The notes under the pieces are model-generated. The model had not been told where the DNA came from, searched no databases, and saw only the letters and a program-made list of their open reading frames with translations. Made by a program: the position numbers and the translations under genes. From positions 741,867 to 805,307 of the forward strand of contig SPIB01000002.1 in NCBI GenBank assembly GCA_004535785.1: DNA of 63,441 nucleotides, in the 5' to 3' direction. Numbering within the stretch: the first letter of the stretch is position 1; every line of letters begins with the position of its first letter. The DNA is from Gammaproteobacteria bacterium LSUCC0112 (GTDB lineage: Bacteria; Pseudomonadota; Gammaproteobacteria; Pseudomonadales; Pseudohongiellaceae). Positions 26,339 through 35,092 of the stretch are shown here, piece by piece.

Positions 26339-27262
26339 CTATTTGCCAAAATTCAAATCAATGTCCGCGCCGGGCTGATCATTGACCGGAATCACGTCCA
26401 CGGCGACCGTCAACTCATGATCACCACCGCCCGTCATCACGCCTTTGAGTGGCGTCACATCCGCATAGTCCCGCCCCCAGCCCAGCACAATATACCGCTC
26501 ATCTGGCAGACAACCATTGGTTGGGTCCAGCTCCAGCCATCCCCAGCCAGGAATAAATGCAGCCACCCAAGCATGAGTAGCATCGGCGCCCAGCAGTTTT
26601 TCCTGACCGGGCGCTGGCAAGGTTTCCATATACCCACTGACATAACGCGCAGGCAAACCCAGCGCGCGGATACAGCCAATCATCAGGTGGGCAAAATCCT
26701 GACAGACACCGCGTTTGCTGGCCAGAACTTCCAGCACCGGTGTTGCCGTGGTAGTGACTTCAGCATCGTAGGTAAATTCTTCAAAAATCCTCTCATTCAG
26801 ACACATCAATGCATCACGCAGATCTCGTCCGCTACCAAAACAATCTTCAGCGTAACGTGCCAGCGCTTGTTGATGACGGATGTATGGGGATTCCAGCATG
26901 TACAAGCGCGCATCAATACAATCGCGGTTGCCGGTCTTTAATGCGCTGGCGACATCCGTGATGGCATCTTCCCAACAGATCGTGGAAAAAATATCCTGCG
27001 CCGGGCGAGCCCGCGTCTGAACCTCACTGTTTACCACCACCTCGAGACTGTCATGCACCGATTCGGTTGAAAAGTAAGCAACGCGATTACCAAAAAAATC
27101 GATACGTTCACGCAAGCGCACAGGCACCGGCGTGATGCTGAACGTGCTGTTCAGACATTGCTGCCAGGGCAACTCTCTCGGCAGCATGCGTGACTCATTG
27201 TGGCTGAGGGTTGCCGGACCGCTGTAATCATAACGGGTCAGGTGTCTGATTCGGTAAATCAT
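26339..27262 (-). CDS. Transglutaminase-like cysteine protease-fold protein
   Basis: 307 residues. N-terminal beta domain (bact-transglu N) starting MIYRIRHLTRYDYSGP, then a transglutaminase core with catalytic triad C187 (RGVCQDFAH), H230 (DATHAWV) and D246 (ELDPTNG). Members of this family are predicted to cleave or transfer amide bonds rather than form classic crosslinks. It is the last gene of the minus-strand operon with a fused ATP-grasp/alpha-E protein (4-base overlap) and a DUF2126 protein. No signal peptide, so cytoplasmic. The stop abuts the tamB stop directly. Confidence 0.92.
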   Translation of the reverse strand: MIYRIRHLTRYDYSGPATLSHNESRMLPRELPWQQCLNSTFSITPVPVRLRERIDFFGNRVAYFSTESVHDSLEVVVNSEVQTRARPAQDIFSTICWEDAITDVASALKTGNRDCIDARLYMLESPYIRHQQALARYAEDCFGSGRDLRDALMCLNERIFEEFTYDAEVTTTATPVLEVLASKRGVCQDFAHLMIGCIRALGLPARYVSGYMETLPAPGQEKLLGADATHAWVAAFIPGWGWLELDPTNGCLPDERYIVLGWGRDYADVTPLKGVMTGGGDHELTVAVDVIPVNDQPGADIDLNFGK

Positions 27263-29946
27263 CGACGAGTCCCCCTTATCGACAGCTGATTCTGTTCTGT
27301 GCGCAATTGCTCAGTCACCGGATTATCGAGGCCCGCACTGGCGCTCATGGTGACCAGTTGCCGCGGTGCTTCCACATGGCTGAAATGGCTATGGGAAATT
27401 GCATTCGACAAGGCCGTCATCGGCAAAATCAGTTCATCCAACAAGGTATTGAGCGCCTCACGCGCTGGCTCGGAATGTTCCAGATCTGCCAGCATATTGA
27501 TATCAACCAGATGCAATGCACTGGTTGCCTGAATAATCAGACGGTTTTCCAGATTGCGGTAGGATGAACTGCCATTGCTTGGCAAGCGAGAGACCTGGCG
27601 CTGCAAGCGCTTGAACATATAGCCGATTGAACGCGGATTGGTTTCATCAAACAACAACAGATCAAGAATGGCCGACGGATGCAACTGCGACCGGAAGCGG
27701 CGGCGATAGACAGTGAAATTATCTGTGGTCGCCAGCACCACTTCCCACAAGGGGATACCCGGCTGTTTTGCCGTCAGCAACGCCAGTTTCAGCAGCTCCA
27801 ACGTCCCCAGCAACCTTTCGATAAACCGGCCGATATCCAGAAACCGCCAACCATAATGGTGTGGCATGGTTTCATTACACAAGCCAAAAAACGCCGCCAG
27901 ATCAATGACCACCGACTCCAGTGCGCGCTGACCGGCCACCACACCTTTGGCACGCGACAATGCGTTGCAACGTTGTCGCAGATTGTTGATCGATCGCCAA
28001 CTGTCGTCACCCAGATGATCTCGCACCGCGCGACTGTTACGTACAAAATTCAGGAATACGCCCGGCAGCCCGTAGCTATCCTCATCCGATAACAACGCCA
28101 GCATTCGATCACGCGCCAGAATATATTCGCGCGAAAAACGCTGATTGGGGCTGATCGCCGCCAACAATTCCGGTAACTCCTCAGGATCGGGTGCAACGCC
28201 AAGCGCTGTCATCAGGTCAGGCAACAGGGTGGTGTTGCCCAATTGCGGATCTTCCTGCAACAGCTTGGCCAACGACTCGCGCAACAAGCGCGACCGTATG
28301 TCCAGTCGCTCACCATAACGGCCCAACCAGAACAGACTTTCCGCCACGCGGCAAGGCAGGTCTTTGCCATCGCGAGTGACCAATATCGGGCCATGCGCCT
28401 GACGCAGCATGCTGATATGCGGTTGCGGCGAATCAGCCAGCACCCAGATGTCTTTGACTACCCGACTTTTTAACAACGCCGACCCGGGCTCACCCACCCA
28501 GGCCAGTCCGCCCGGCATCACTCTATACCGTTGGTCAACTACGGGCAGATGAATGTCCTCCGGCTCCAATTGGCTGAAAAACCGCAAAGTGGTGTGTTGA
28601 CGCTCAACCTGTTTGGTTTGCGGATTAAAGCCGGGAGTGACCGACGTTTGCAGCGGCTTCTGAGCGGTAAACAAATGCGGACGCGCATTGAGGTCGTAGC
28701 GCAGTTGCTGCGCCGACTCCAGTCCCAGCTGATCCACGCGGAAGGTTTTTCCAGGTTTGGTAATGTCGCGGATGATCCATTCGTCCAGCGATTGCCGCAC
28801 CTTGTACAGATTGTCCGCATCACCGCACCACAGCGTTTCACGGCACGGCAGAAGCAACTCTTCACCCAACAGTCGCTGGCTCAACGCCGGCAAAAATGCT
28901 GCCAGCGCCGGGTGTTCAAGCACGCCGGAACCCAACGTATTGGCGATATGGACTTCGCCATTGCGCGCTGCCTGCAGCAGCCCGGGCACACCCAATAAAG
29001 AATCCGGACGCAGCTCCAGTGGATCGCACCAGGGGTCGTTGATGTGACGCAGGATCACATCCACCTGATCCAGTCCACCCAGTGTGCGCACCGAGACCTG
29101 CCCGTCACGCACCACCAGATCGTCACCTTCGACCAGAGCAAAGTTCATGTAATTTGCCAGCCACGCGTGTTCAAAGTACCCCGGACTACCCGGCCCTGGT
29201 GTGAGCAGCACAATGTTAGGCTGCTCGCGGCGACCTCGTGACAAGTTCGCCAGACAGCGATGTTGCGCCTGCAAAAAGCCGGCAAGTCGCTTTAAAGGTG
29301 CATCGCGGTACATGCCCGGCAACGCACGCGCCAATGTGATGCGGCTTTCCAGTGCGTAACCCACACCGGCCGGCGACTGAGTCCAGTCACCCAGCACCTG
29401 CCACTGTCCGTGCTCGTCGCGAATCACATCGGTGCCGTGGAAAATCAACAAGGGGCGATTCAGTTGTGACGGCGAATCAGCCGCGGAAAACAGGAATCCG
29501 GGATGGGTATACACAAGCTCTGGTGGCAACAACCCGTTATGGATAACCTTGCGCTCGCCATAGATATCGTCCAGCAACAAGGCGAGCAATCGGCTGCGCT
29601 GCTGAAGCCCTCGCTCCAGATGAGCCCACTCCTGTGTGCTGATCACCCACGGCACACAATCCAGACGCCAGGATCGCAGCTGACCGGGATCATCTTCGTA
29701 GGGATTAAAGGTCACGCCGTTTTCATGTAACAGACTTTGGGCTTCCTCGCTGCGCGCTGCCAGTACCTCCGGGCCCAGTGTACCCAGTTCTTCGAGCAGG
29801 TGTTGCCAATGCGCGCGCGGTCGCCCATGCGCGAGCAGTTCGTCGTAAACACCGGCATGACGGCCGGTGCTTTGTTGGAGATAATCGCCTAAAAGGTCTT
29901 TGCTGTGTTCTGATGGGCCCGCAGGCTGCATGGTGTTTCCGTTCAT
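27259..29946 (-). CDS. Fused circularly permuted ATP-grasp + alpha-E protein
   Basis: 895 residues. Residues ~20-520 are the circularly permuted ATP-grasp domain (VIRDEHGQWQVLGDW; NIVLLTPGPGSPGYFEHAWLA); from ~531 an alpha-E helical domain starts (CRVAESLFWLGRYGERLDI). Compared with the separate ATP-grasp protein at 33620, the ATP-binding lysine motif (VVKPANESGGYGM there) reads IIRDITKPGKTF here (residues 391-402), so the lysine and glycine-rich loop are missing and the ligase may be inactive or altered; this may be a trait of the fused subfamily. A short ORF upstream overlaps its start. Middle gene of the minus-strand operon. Confidence 0.9.
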   Translation of the reverse strand: MNGNTMQPAGPSEHSKDLLGDYLQQSTGRHAGVYDELLAHGRPRAHWQHLLEELGTLGPEVLAARSEEAQSLLHENGVTFNPYEDDPGQLRSWRLDCVPWVISTQEWAHLERGLQQRSRLLALLLDDIYGERKVIHNGLLPPELVYTHPGFLFSAADSPSQLNRPLLIFHGTDVIRDEHGQWQVLGDWTQSPAGVGYALESRITLARALPGMYRDAPLKRLAGFLQAQHRCLANLSRGRREQPNIVLLTPGPGSPGYFEHAWLANYMNFALVEGDDLVVRDGQVSVRTLGGLDQVDVILRHINDPWCDPLELRPDSLLGVPGLLQAARNGEVHIANTLGSGVLEHPALAAFLPALSQRLLGEELLLPCRETLWCGDADNLYKVRQSLDEWIIRDITKPGKTFRVDQLGLESAQQLRYDLNARPHLFTAQKPLQTSVTPGFNPQTKQVERQHTTLRFFSQLEPEDIHLPVVDQRYRVMPGGLAWVGEPGSALLKSRVVKDIWVLADSPQPHISMLRQAHGPILVTRDGKDLPCRVAESLFWLGRYGERLDIRSRLLRESLAKLLQEDPQLGNTTLLPDLMTALGVAPDPEELPELLAAISPNQRFSREYILARDRMLALLSDEDSYGLPGVFLNFVRNSRAVRDHLGDDSWRSINNLRQRCNALSRAKGVVAGQRALESVVIDLAAFFGLCNETMPHHYGWRFLDIGRFIERLLGTLELLKLALLTAKQPGIPLWEVVLATTDNFTVYRRRFRSQLHPSAILDLLLFDETNPRSIGYMFKRLQRQVSRLPSNGSSSYRNLENRLIIQATSALHLVDINMLADLEHSEPAREALNTLLDELILPMTALSNAISHSHFSHVEAPRQLVTMSASAGLDNPVTEQLRTEQNQLSIRGTRR

Positions 29947-29963
29947 TCAAGTTTTTTATTCAT
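29943..29963 (-). CDS. Possible 6-codon leader ORF coupled to the ATP-grasp/alpha-E gene
   Basis: ATG at 29963 reads MNKKLE and stops at 29943-29945, overlapping the start codon of the downstream gene as ATGA. An AGGAGA lies about 12 bases upstream, inside a palindrome. It may serve for translational coupling rather than make a functional peptide. Comparable to the leader ORF upstream of the plus-strand ATP-grasp gene. Confidence 0.3.
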   Translation of the reverse strand: MNKKLE

Positions 29964-29972
29964 GTAGACAAC

Positions 29973-29989
29973 TGGTCTCCTGGAGACCA
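29973..29989. repeat. 17-bp perfect palindrome in the DUF2126/ATP-grasp gap
   Basis: TGGTCTCC-T-GGAGACCA lies in the 59-base gap between the two minus-strand genes. It is too tight for a hairpin with a full loop, so it is a possible protein-binding site or attenuator; on the minus strand its right half gives an AGGAGA-like ribosome site. The absence of a T-run argues against a terminator. Confidence 0.5.
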
Positions 29990-30005
29990 AGGGTATCACA
30001 GAGCG

Positions 30006-33000
30006 TCATAAGCCACTGCCCACAATAGCCGCACGCCGCAAATCCAGCGTATGCGGATAATCCTGACCCGGCGCCTGAGTGATGTGTTTTATCACACCTT
30101 GTGTATGTCCTTCCGCTTTAAACCTGGCCATGCGGCGCGCTTCCGCCTCATTGGCATTCACCGGGAACGTTTCGTAATTGCGCCCTGCCGGATGCGACAC
30201 ATGATACGTGCAACCGCCAACCGAGCGCTGATTCCAGGTATCCACCAGATCAAAGACCAGCGGCGCATGAGACGGAATCAGCGGATGCAACGCCGATGGC
30301 GGCTGCCAGGCCTTATAACGCACGGCAGCCACTGCTTCACCCGGCACACCGGTTGCCTGTAGGGGGATTTTATAACCGTTACACGTCAACATGTGGCGGG
30401 CGGCATTAAAGTCGGTGACTTTTACTTCAAGGCGTTCAACCGAGGAGTCCACATAACGCGCCGTGCCACCACCACTGGCCTCTTCGCCCAACACGTGCCA
30501 GGGCTCAATGGCCTGACGCAATTGAATGTGAGTGCCTTCATAACGCACATCACCAATCACCGGAAAGCGGAACTCCATAAACGGTGCAAACCACGCCTGC
30601 TTGAATTCAAAACCATGCGCACGCAGATCCGCCAACACCTCGCCGAGATCTTGCCAAATAAAGTGCGGCATCATCCATTTATCATGCAACGCTGTACCCC
30701 AGCGCACGAGTGGCTTGCGATACGGCGATGCCCAGAAACGCGCAACCAGCGCACGAATCAGCAGTTGCTGCATCAGACTCATTTCTGCGTGCGGTGGCAT
30801 TTCAAACCCGCGTAACTCCAACAGCCCAAGGCGGCCAGTGGAGGAATCCGGCGAATACAATTTGTCGATACAGAATTCCGCACGATGCGTGTTGCCGGTG
30901 ATATCGGTCAACAAATGACGCAGTAGACGGTCCACAATCCACGGTTGTGGTGTTTCGCCAACCGGCATTTGTGACAACGCGATTTCAAGTTCATACAGGG
31001 CTTCGTGACGTGCCTCGTCGATACGGGGCGCCTGACTGGTGGGCCCCAAAAACATACCCGAAAACAGGTAGGACAAACTGGGATGGTGTTGCCAGAAAAT
31101 CAGCATGCTGGCCAACAGATCCGGGCGACGCAAAAACGGTGAATCAGCAGGCGTTTTGGCCCCCAGTGTCACGTGGTTGCCACCACCGGTACCGGTATGG
31201 CGACCGTCCAGCATAAATTTTTCGGTACCCAATCGCGTGAGACGTGCCTGCTCGTAGAGCACACGCGTACTGCGCACCATGTCGCGCCAACTGGCCGAGG
31301 GCATGACATTCACTTCGATCACCCCCGGGTCCGGCGTGATCATGAATTTTTCAATGCGTGGATCCGATGGCGGCGCATATCCCTCAATGCAGACTGGCAG
31401 TTTTAATTCTGCCGCCGTTTGTTCAATCGCGGTGAGCAGCGCAAGGTAATCTTCCAGCATCGGCAACGGCGGCATAAACACAAACAGCTTGCCATCACGT
31501 GCTTGCAGACACAGCGCGGTGCCAATGATTTCAGCAAGTTCGGGTTCATCTGCGGGCAATTGCTCCTGCCACTCCTGACTTCGGCTCTGCACATGCAATC
31601 CCGCAACAGCTTTGACCAGTGGCGCGACACTGTAGCGCTTTGCCACCTCGCCGCTGTTGGCATAGGCGGTGGCTTCCGGGTCAGGCAATTCACCAAAGGG
31701 TGATGGCGCGTGTTCTTCTTCACGCTTTTTGATGGGCAGTGCCGACAACGGCAACCGCAAGCCCATGGGTGAATCCCCCGGAATCAGATACAAGTGTTCA
31801 CGGCGCACAGGCCAGTGACCGCTCAGCCAGGCCCGCACGTTGGACACCTTGCCAGCCGGCGATGGCAACGCGCGCGCAGTCAGCGGCAACGCCAATCCCA
31901 CCAGTGAATCCAGCCCCTTGCTGAGCAGGCGTGACAACCGGATACGGTCTTCATCTTTGCCCAATTTTTCAGAGCGCAGGTCAATATCGACCGGCTGCTG
32001 CTGCTCCAGCCACAAATAGTGATACGCATCTTCGTAACAAGGGATCAGGTACTTTTCATTCACCGCCAGTCGTTTTACCAGACTGGTTGCAAACGCGCGG
32101 ATGTGAGACTCATCCACACCGTGATCCTGATCAAAACTGGCAAGCCAACGCTCATCCTTCCAGATCGCTTTGCCGTCGCGGCGCCAGTAACAGGCCAACG
32201 CCCAGCGCGGCAAGGGTTCACCGGGATACCATTTGCCCTGTTGATAGTGCAGCAATGATCCGGGCGCAAAGTGCGACCGCAGACGATGCAATAATTTTTC
32301 AGACATCCCGCGTTTGGTTGGACCTTGCGCTGCCGTGGTCCATTCTGGTGCATCCATATCATCAATGGATACAAAAGTGGGCTCGCCGCCCATGGTCAGG
32401 CGCACATCCTGCGCTGTCAGTAGCGCATCAACCTCATCACCCAGTGCTTCAATTTCCTGCCATTGTTCGGGGGTATAGGGTTTGGTAACACGCGGATCTT
32501 CGTGAACACGCGTCACACTCATGGAGAAATCAAAACTCACTTCGCACTTGTCTGAGGCACCGGTGATAGGCGCTGCAGCGGACGGTTCCGGCGTGGCAGC
32601 CAAGGGCAGATGTCCCTCGCCGGCAAACAAACCCGAGGTGGGATCCAATCCAATCCAGCCGGCACCGGGAATGAATACTTCAGTCCAGGCATGTAAATCT
32701 GTGAAATCCACGTCGGTACCCGACGGACCATCGAGGGCTTTGACGTCAGCGGTCAATTGAATCAGATAACCCGAGACAAAGCGCGCCGCCAGACCCAGGC
32801 GCCGCAGAATATGCACCATCAGCCAGGCCGAGTCCCGACAGGAGCCGCGCGCCAGTGTCAGTGTTTCCTCAGGCGACTGCACACCGGGCTCCATACGGAT
32901 CAGATACTCAATATCTTGCGACAGACGCTGGTTCAGTCCCACCAGAAATCCGGTAATCAACTGCTTATCGCGCTTGACCGTCTCCAGCCAGTCCTTGAGT

Positions 33001-33395
33001 TTCGGCCCGGTCTGCCCATCGGAGCCCGCCAGTCCGGTTTCGAGGTAAGGAGCCAGTTCTTTCTTGAGCGCGTCGGTATAGTCAAACGGAAAATGCTCGG
33101 CGTATTCCTCAACAAAAAAATCAAACGGGTTCACCACCGTCATGGGCGCGACCACTTCCACATCCACATGCAGATGCGTCATTTTGTCCGGGAAAACCAG
33201 ACGCGCCACGTGATTACCAAACGGATCCTGTTGCCAGTTGATGAAATATTCCCCGCCACTGATTTTCAGGCTGTAAGCCTCGATGGGCGTCCGGCAATGA
33301 GGTGCCGGTTTCAGGCGGATATGGTGAGGCGACAGATTGACCGGGCGATCAAAGTCGTAATGCGTGGAATGGCGAAGCGCTACACGGATGGTCAT
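30006..33395 (-). CDS. Transglutaminase-like + DUF2126 (putative amide ligase) protein
   Basis: 1129 residues from the ATG at 33395 (MTIRVALRHSTHYDFDRPV), which fits the family start; the frame is open to 33437. N-terminal transglutaminase core with C186 (ARGSCRDSAW), H235 (DLHAWTEV) and D251 (GLDPTSG). The long C-terminal DUF2126 part carries PDPGVIEVNVMPSASW and HTGTGGGNHVTLGA, blocks that have been proposed to belong to a glutamine-synthetase-like COOH-NH2 ligase fold. So the protein may combine amide-bond cleavage with ligation. First gene of the minus-strand operon. Confidence 0.9.
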   Translation of the reverse strand: MTIRVALRHSTHYDFDRPVNLSPHHIRLKPAPHCRTPIEAYSLKISGGEYFINWQQDPFGNHVARLVFPDKMTHLHVDVEVVAPMTVVNPFDFFVEEYAEHFPFDYTDALKKELAPYLETGLAGSDGQTGPKLKDWLETVKRDKQLITGFLVGLNQRLSQDIEYLIRMEPGVQSPEETLTLARGSCRDSAWLMVHILRRLGLAARFVSGYLIQLTADVKALDGPSGTDVDFTDLHAWTEVFIPGAGWIGLDPTSGLFAGEGHLPLAATPEPSAAAPITGASDKCEVSFDFSMSVTRVHEDPRVTKPYTPEQWQEIEALGDEVDALLTAQDVRLTMGGEPTFVSIDDMDAPEWTTAAQGPTKRGMSEKLLHRLRSHFAPGSLLHYQQGKWYPGEPLPRWALACYWRRDGKAIWKDERWLASFDQDHGVDESHIRAFATSLVKRLAVNEKYLIPCYEDAYHYLWLEQQQPVDIDLRSEKLGKDEDRIRLSRLLSKGLDSLVGLALPLTARALPSPAGKVSNVRAWLSGHWPVRREHLYLIPGDSPMGLRLPLSALPIKKREEEHAPSPFGELPDPEATAYANSGEVAKRYSVAPLVKAVAGLHVQSRSQEWQEQLPADEPELAEIIGTALCLQARDGKLFVFMPPLPMLEDYLALLTAIEQTAAELKLPVCIEGYAPPSDPRIEKFMITPDPGVIEVNVMPSASWRDMVRSTRVLYEQARLTRLGTEKFMLDGRHTGTGGGNHVTLGAKTPADSPFLRRPDLLASMLIFWQHHPSLSYLFSGMFLGPTSQAPRIDEARHEALYELEIALSQMPVGETPQPWIVDRLLRHLLTDITGNTHRAEFCIDKLYSPDSSTGRLGLLELRGFEMPPHAEMSLMQQLLIRALVARFWASPYRKPLVRWGTALHDKWMMPHFIWQDLGEVLADLRAHGFEFKQAWFAPFMEFRFPVIGDVRYEGTHIQLRQAIEPWHVLGEEASGGGTARYVDSSVERLEVKVTDFNAARHMLTCNGYKIPLQATGVPGEAVAAVRYKAWQPPSALHPLIPSHAPLVFDLVDTWNQRSVGGCTYHVSHPAGRNYETFPVNANEAEARRMARFKAEGHTQGVIKHITQAPGQDYPHTLDLRRAAIVGSGL

Positions 33396-33619
33396 GGGCA
33401 ATGGATTCCAGTTGGTTCGTCCCTTTGATTCTGCCATGAGAATAGCAAGGCATATGCCAAAAGCAACATCGAATTAAGGTTTTAAAAACTAAACAGCACA
33501 GCTGTTGCCGAAACTGTAAATGCCGTGATACAACAGCCTCAAAAGTGGTACACGGTTTGCACCGACATTGACGGGGGAACCATGATCACGACACGCACCA
33601 ACCTGTTCGAAGGGACCGA
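33396..33619. promoter_or_regulatory. Divergent control region between the two ATP-grasp operons
   Basis: 224 bases separate the divergent operons. On the minus strand a plausible promoter has TTGCTT, 16 bases, TATTCT just before the DUF2126 gene. On the plus strand, a short ORF (33582-33623) precedes the ATP-grasp gene. No clear palindromic operator was seen. Confidence 0.35.
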
Positions 33620-33623
33620 ATGA
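33582..33623 (+). CDS. Possible 13-residue leader ORF coupled to the ATP-grasp gene
   Basis: ATG at 33582 follows a strong GACGGGGGAA ribosome site and reads MITTRTNLFEGTE, with the TGA overlapping the ATP-grasp start (ATGA). The ATP-grasp gene itself has only AAGGGA inside this ORF, so ribosomes may arrive by re-initiation. Whether the peptide itself has a function is unknown. Confidence 0.4.
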   Translation: MITTRTNLFEGTE

Positions 33624-35089
33624 GCAACGTTAACTGGGATAATTATTCGTTTGATGGCTTTTTTGACGAACTGATCGCCTCACCCGGCAAGCCACGCCCT
33701 GAAGCGGCCATGTTGTGCGACTATCTGGCCCGACTGGACGCCCGCGAACTGGCCGAACATAAAACAGCCGCTGAAGTTGCCATCCAGTTAATGGGCATCA
33801 CGTTCACCGTGTATACCGAAGGCAACATGATTGATCGCGCCTGGCCCTTTGACATTGTGCCGCGCATTATCCCGCTGGCCGAATGGCAAAAAACTGAAGC
33901 CGGGCTCAAGCAACGCGTGCAAGCGCTCAACATGTTTATCAACGATCTCTATCACGATCAGAAAATTATCAAAGACGGCATTTTCCCCGCAGAAATTCTT
34001 GCGCAGTCGGTCAACTTCCGCCCGCAGTGTGTGGGTATTAATACACCCCACAATGTCTGGGCCCATATCTGTGGCTCCGACCTGGTGCGCGACAAAGACG
34101 GCACACTGTATGTACTGGAGGACAACCTTCGGGTGCCGTCCGGCGTGTCGTACATGCTCGAAAACCGCAATGTTACCAAGCGCGTGATGCCGGAACTGTT
34201 CGCTACCGGACTTATCCAGCCGGTTGATGACTACACCTCGCAGCTATACGAAATGCTGTCATCCATGTCGCCTCGCCAGGGAGACGAGCCCACCATTGTG
34301 CTGTTAACGCCGGGCATCTACAACAGCGCCTACTACGAACACGCCTATCTTGCACAACAAATGGGGGTGCAACTGGTTGAAGGGTCGGATTTGGTGGTTG
34401 GTGACGATGACTGCGTATACATGCGCATGATTGATGGTTTGCAACGTGTCGACGTCATTTACCGCCGCGTGGATGACATGTTTCTGGATCCTGAGGTGTT
34501 TAACCCGGAATCCACCCTCGGTGCACGAGGCCTGATGCGCGCATGGCGCAAAGGCAATGTCGCACTGGCCAATGCGCCGGGCGCGGGCGTTGCGGATGAC
34601 AAAGTGGTTTATGCCTTTGTGCCGCAGATCATCAAGTACTATCTGGATCAGGAGCCGCTGATTCCCAACGTGCCTAGTTATTTGTGTATGTTTGAGGAAG
34701 ATCGCAAATACGTGCTCGATAATCTCGACAAGTTGGTTGTGAAACCTGCCAACGAATCTGGCGGCTACGGCATGATGATCGGTCCGCATGCAAGCAAAGC
34801 AGAACGCAAGAAATTTGCGGAACTCATTCAAAGCAATCCCCGTAATTATATGGCGCAGCCAACTCTGGCGCTCTCCACCTCACCCACGTTGGTAACCGGC
34901 AGTAGCGGCGGCTCACAAATGGAACCACGACACGTGGATCTGCGCCCGTTTATTTTGTCTGGAGAAAACACCTTTGTGACCACAGGAGGCCTGACCCGCG
35001 TGGCATTGGTCAAAGGCTCATTGGTCGTAAACTCATCTCAGGGTGGCGGCAGCAAAGATACCTGGATTGTTGATCTGGCGGGGAGATAA
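33620..35089 (+). CDS. Circularly permuted type 2 ATP-grasp protein
   Basis: 489-residue predicted amide ligase that would activate a carboxylate with ATP and join it to an amine. Conserved blocks: LVRDKDGTLYVLEDNLRVPSGVSYMLENR (EDN at 167-169), IVLLTPGIYNSAYYEHAYLA, and the ATP-binding K375 with SGGYGM at 380-385. All ATP-grasp residues visible in the family appear intact, unlike in the fused copy. Cytoplasmic. It is followed 3 bases later by the alpha-E gene. Confidence 0.93.
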   Translation: MSNVNWDNYSFDGFFDELIASPGKPRPEAAMLCDYLARLDARELAEHKTAAEVAIQLMGITFTVYTEGNMIDRAWPFDIVPRIIPLAEWQKTEAGLKQRVQALNMFINDLYHDQKIIKDGIFPAEILAQSVNFRPQCVGINTPHNVWAHICGSDLVRDKDGTLYVLEDNLRVPSGVSYMLENRNVTKRVMPELFATGLIQPVDDYTSQLYEMLSSMSPRQGDEPTIVLLTPGIYNSAYYEHAYLAQQMGVQLVEGSDLVVGDDDCVYMRMIDGLQRVDVIYRRVDDMFLDPEVFNPESTLGARGLMRAWRKGNVALANAPGAGVADDKVVYAFVPQIIKYYLDQEPLIPNVPSYLCMFEEDRKYVLDNLDKLVVKPANESGGYGMMIGPHASKAERKKFAELIQSNPRNYMAQPTLALSTSPTLVTGSSGGSQMEPRHVDLRPFILSGENTFVTTGGLTRVALVKGSLVVNSSQGGGSKDTWIVDLAGR

Positions 35090-35092
35090 CAC

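Noticed and set aside
32757-33428. 223-codon plus-strand ORF
   Set aside because: Antisense to the DUF2126/transglutaminase gene, which has an intact catalytic triad.
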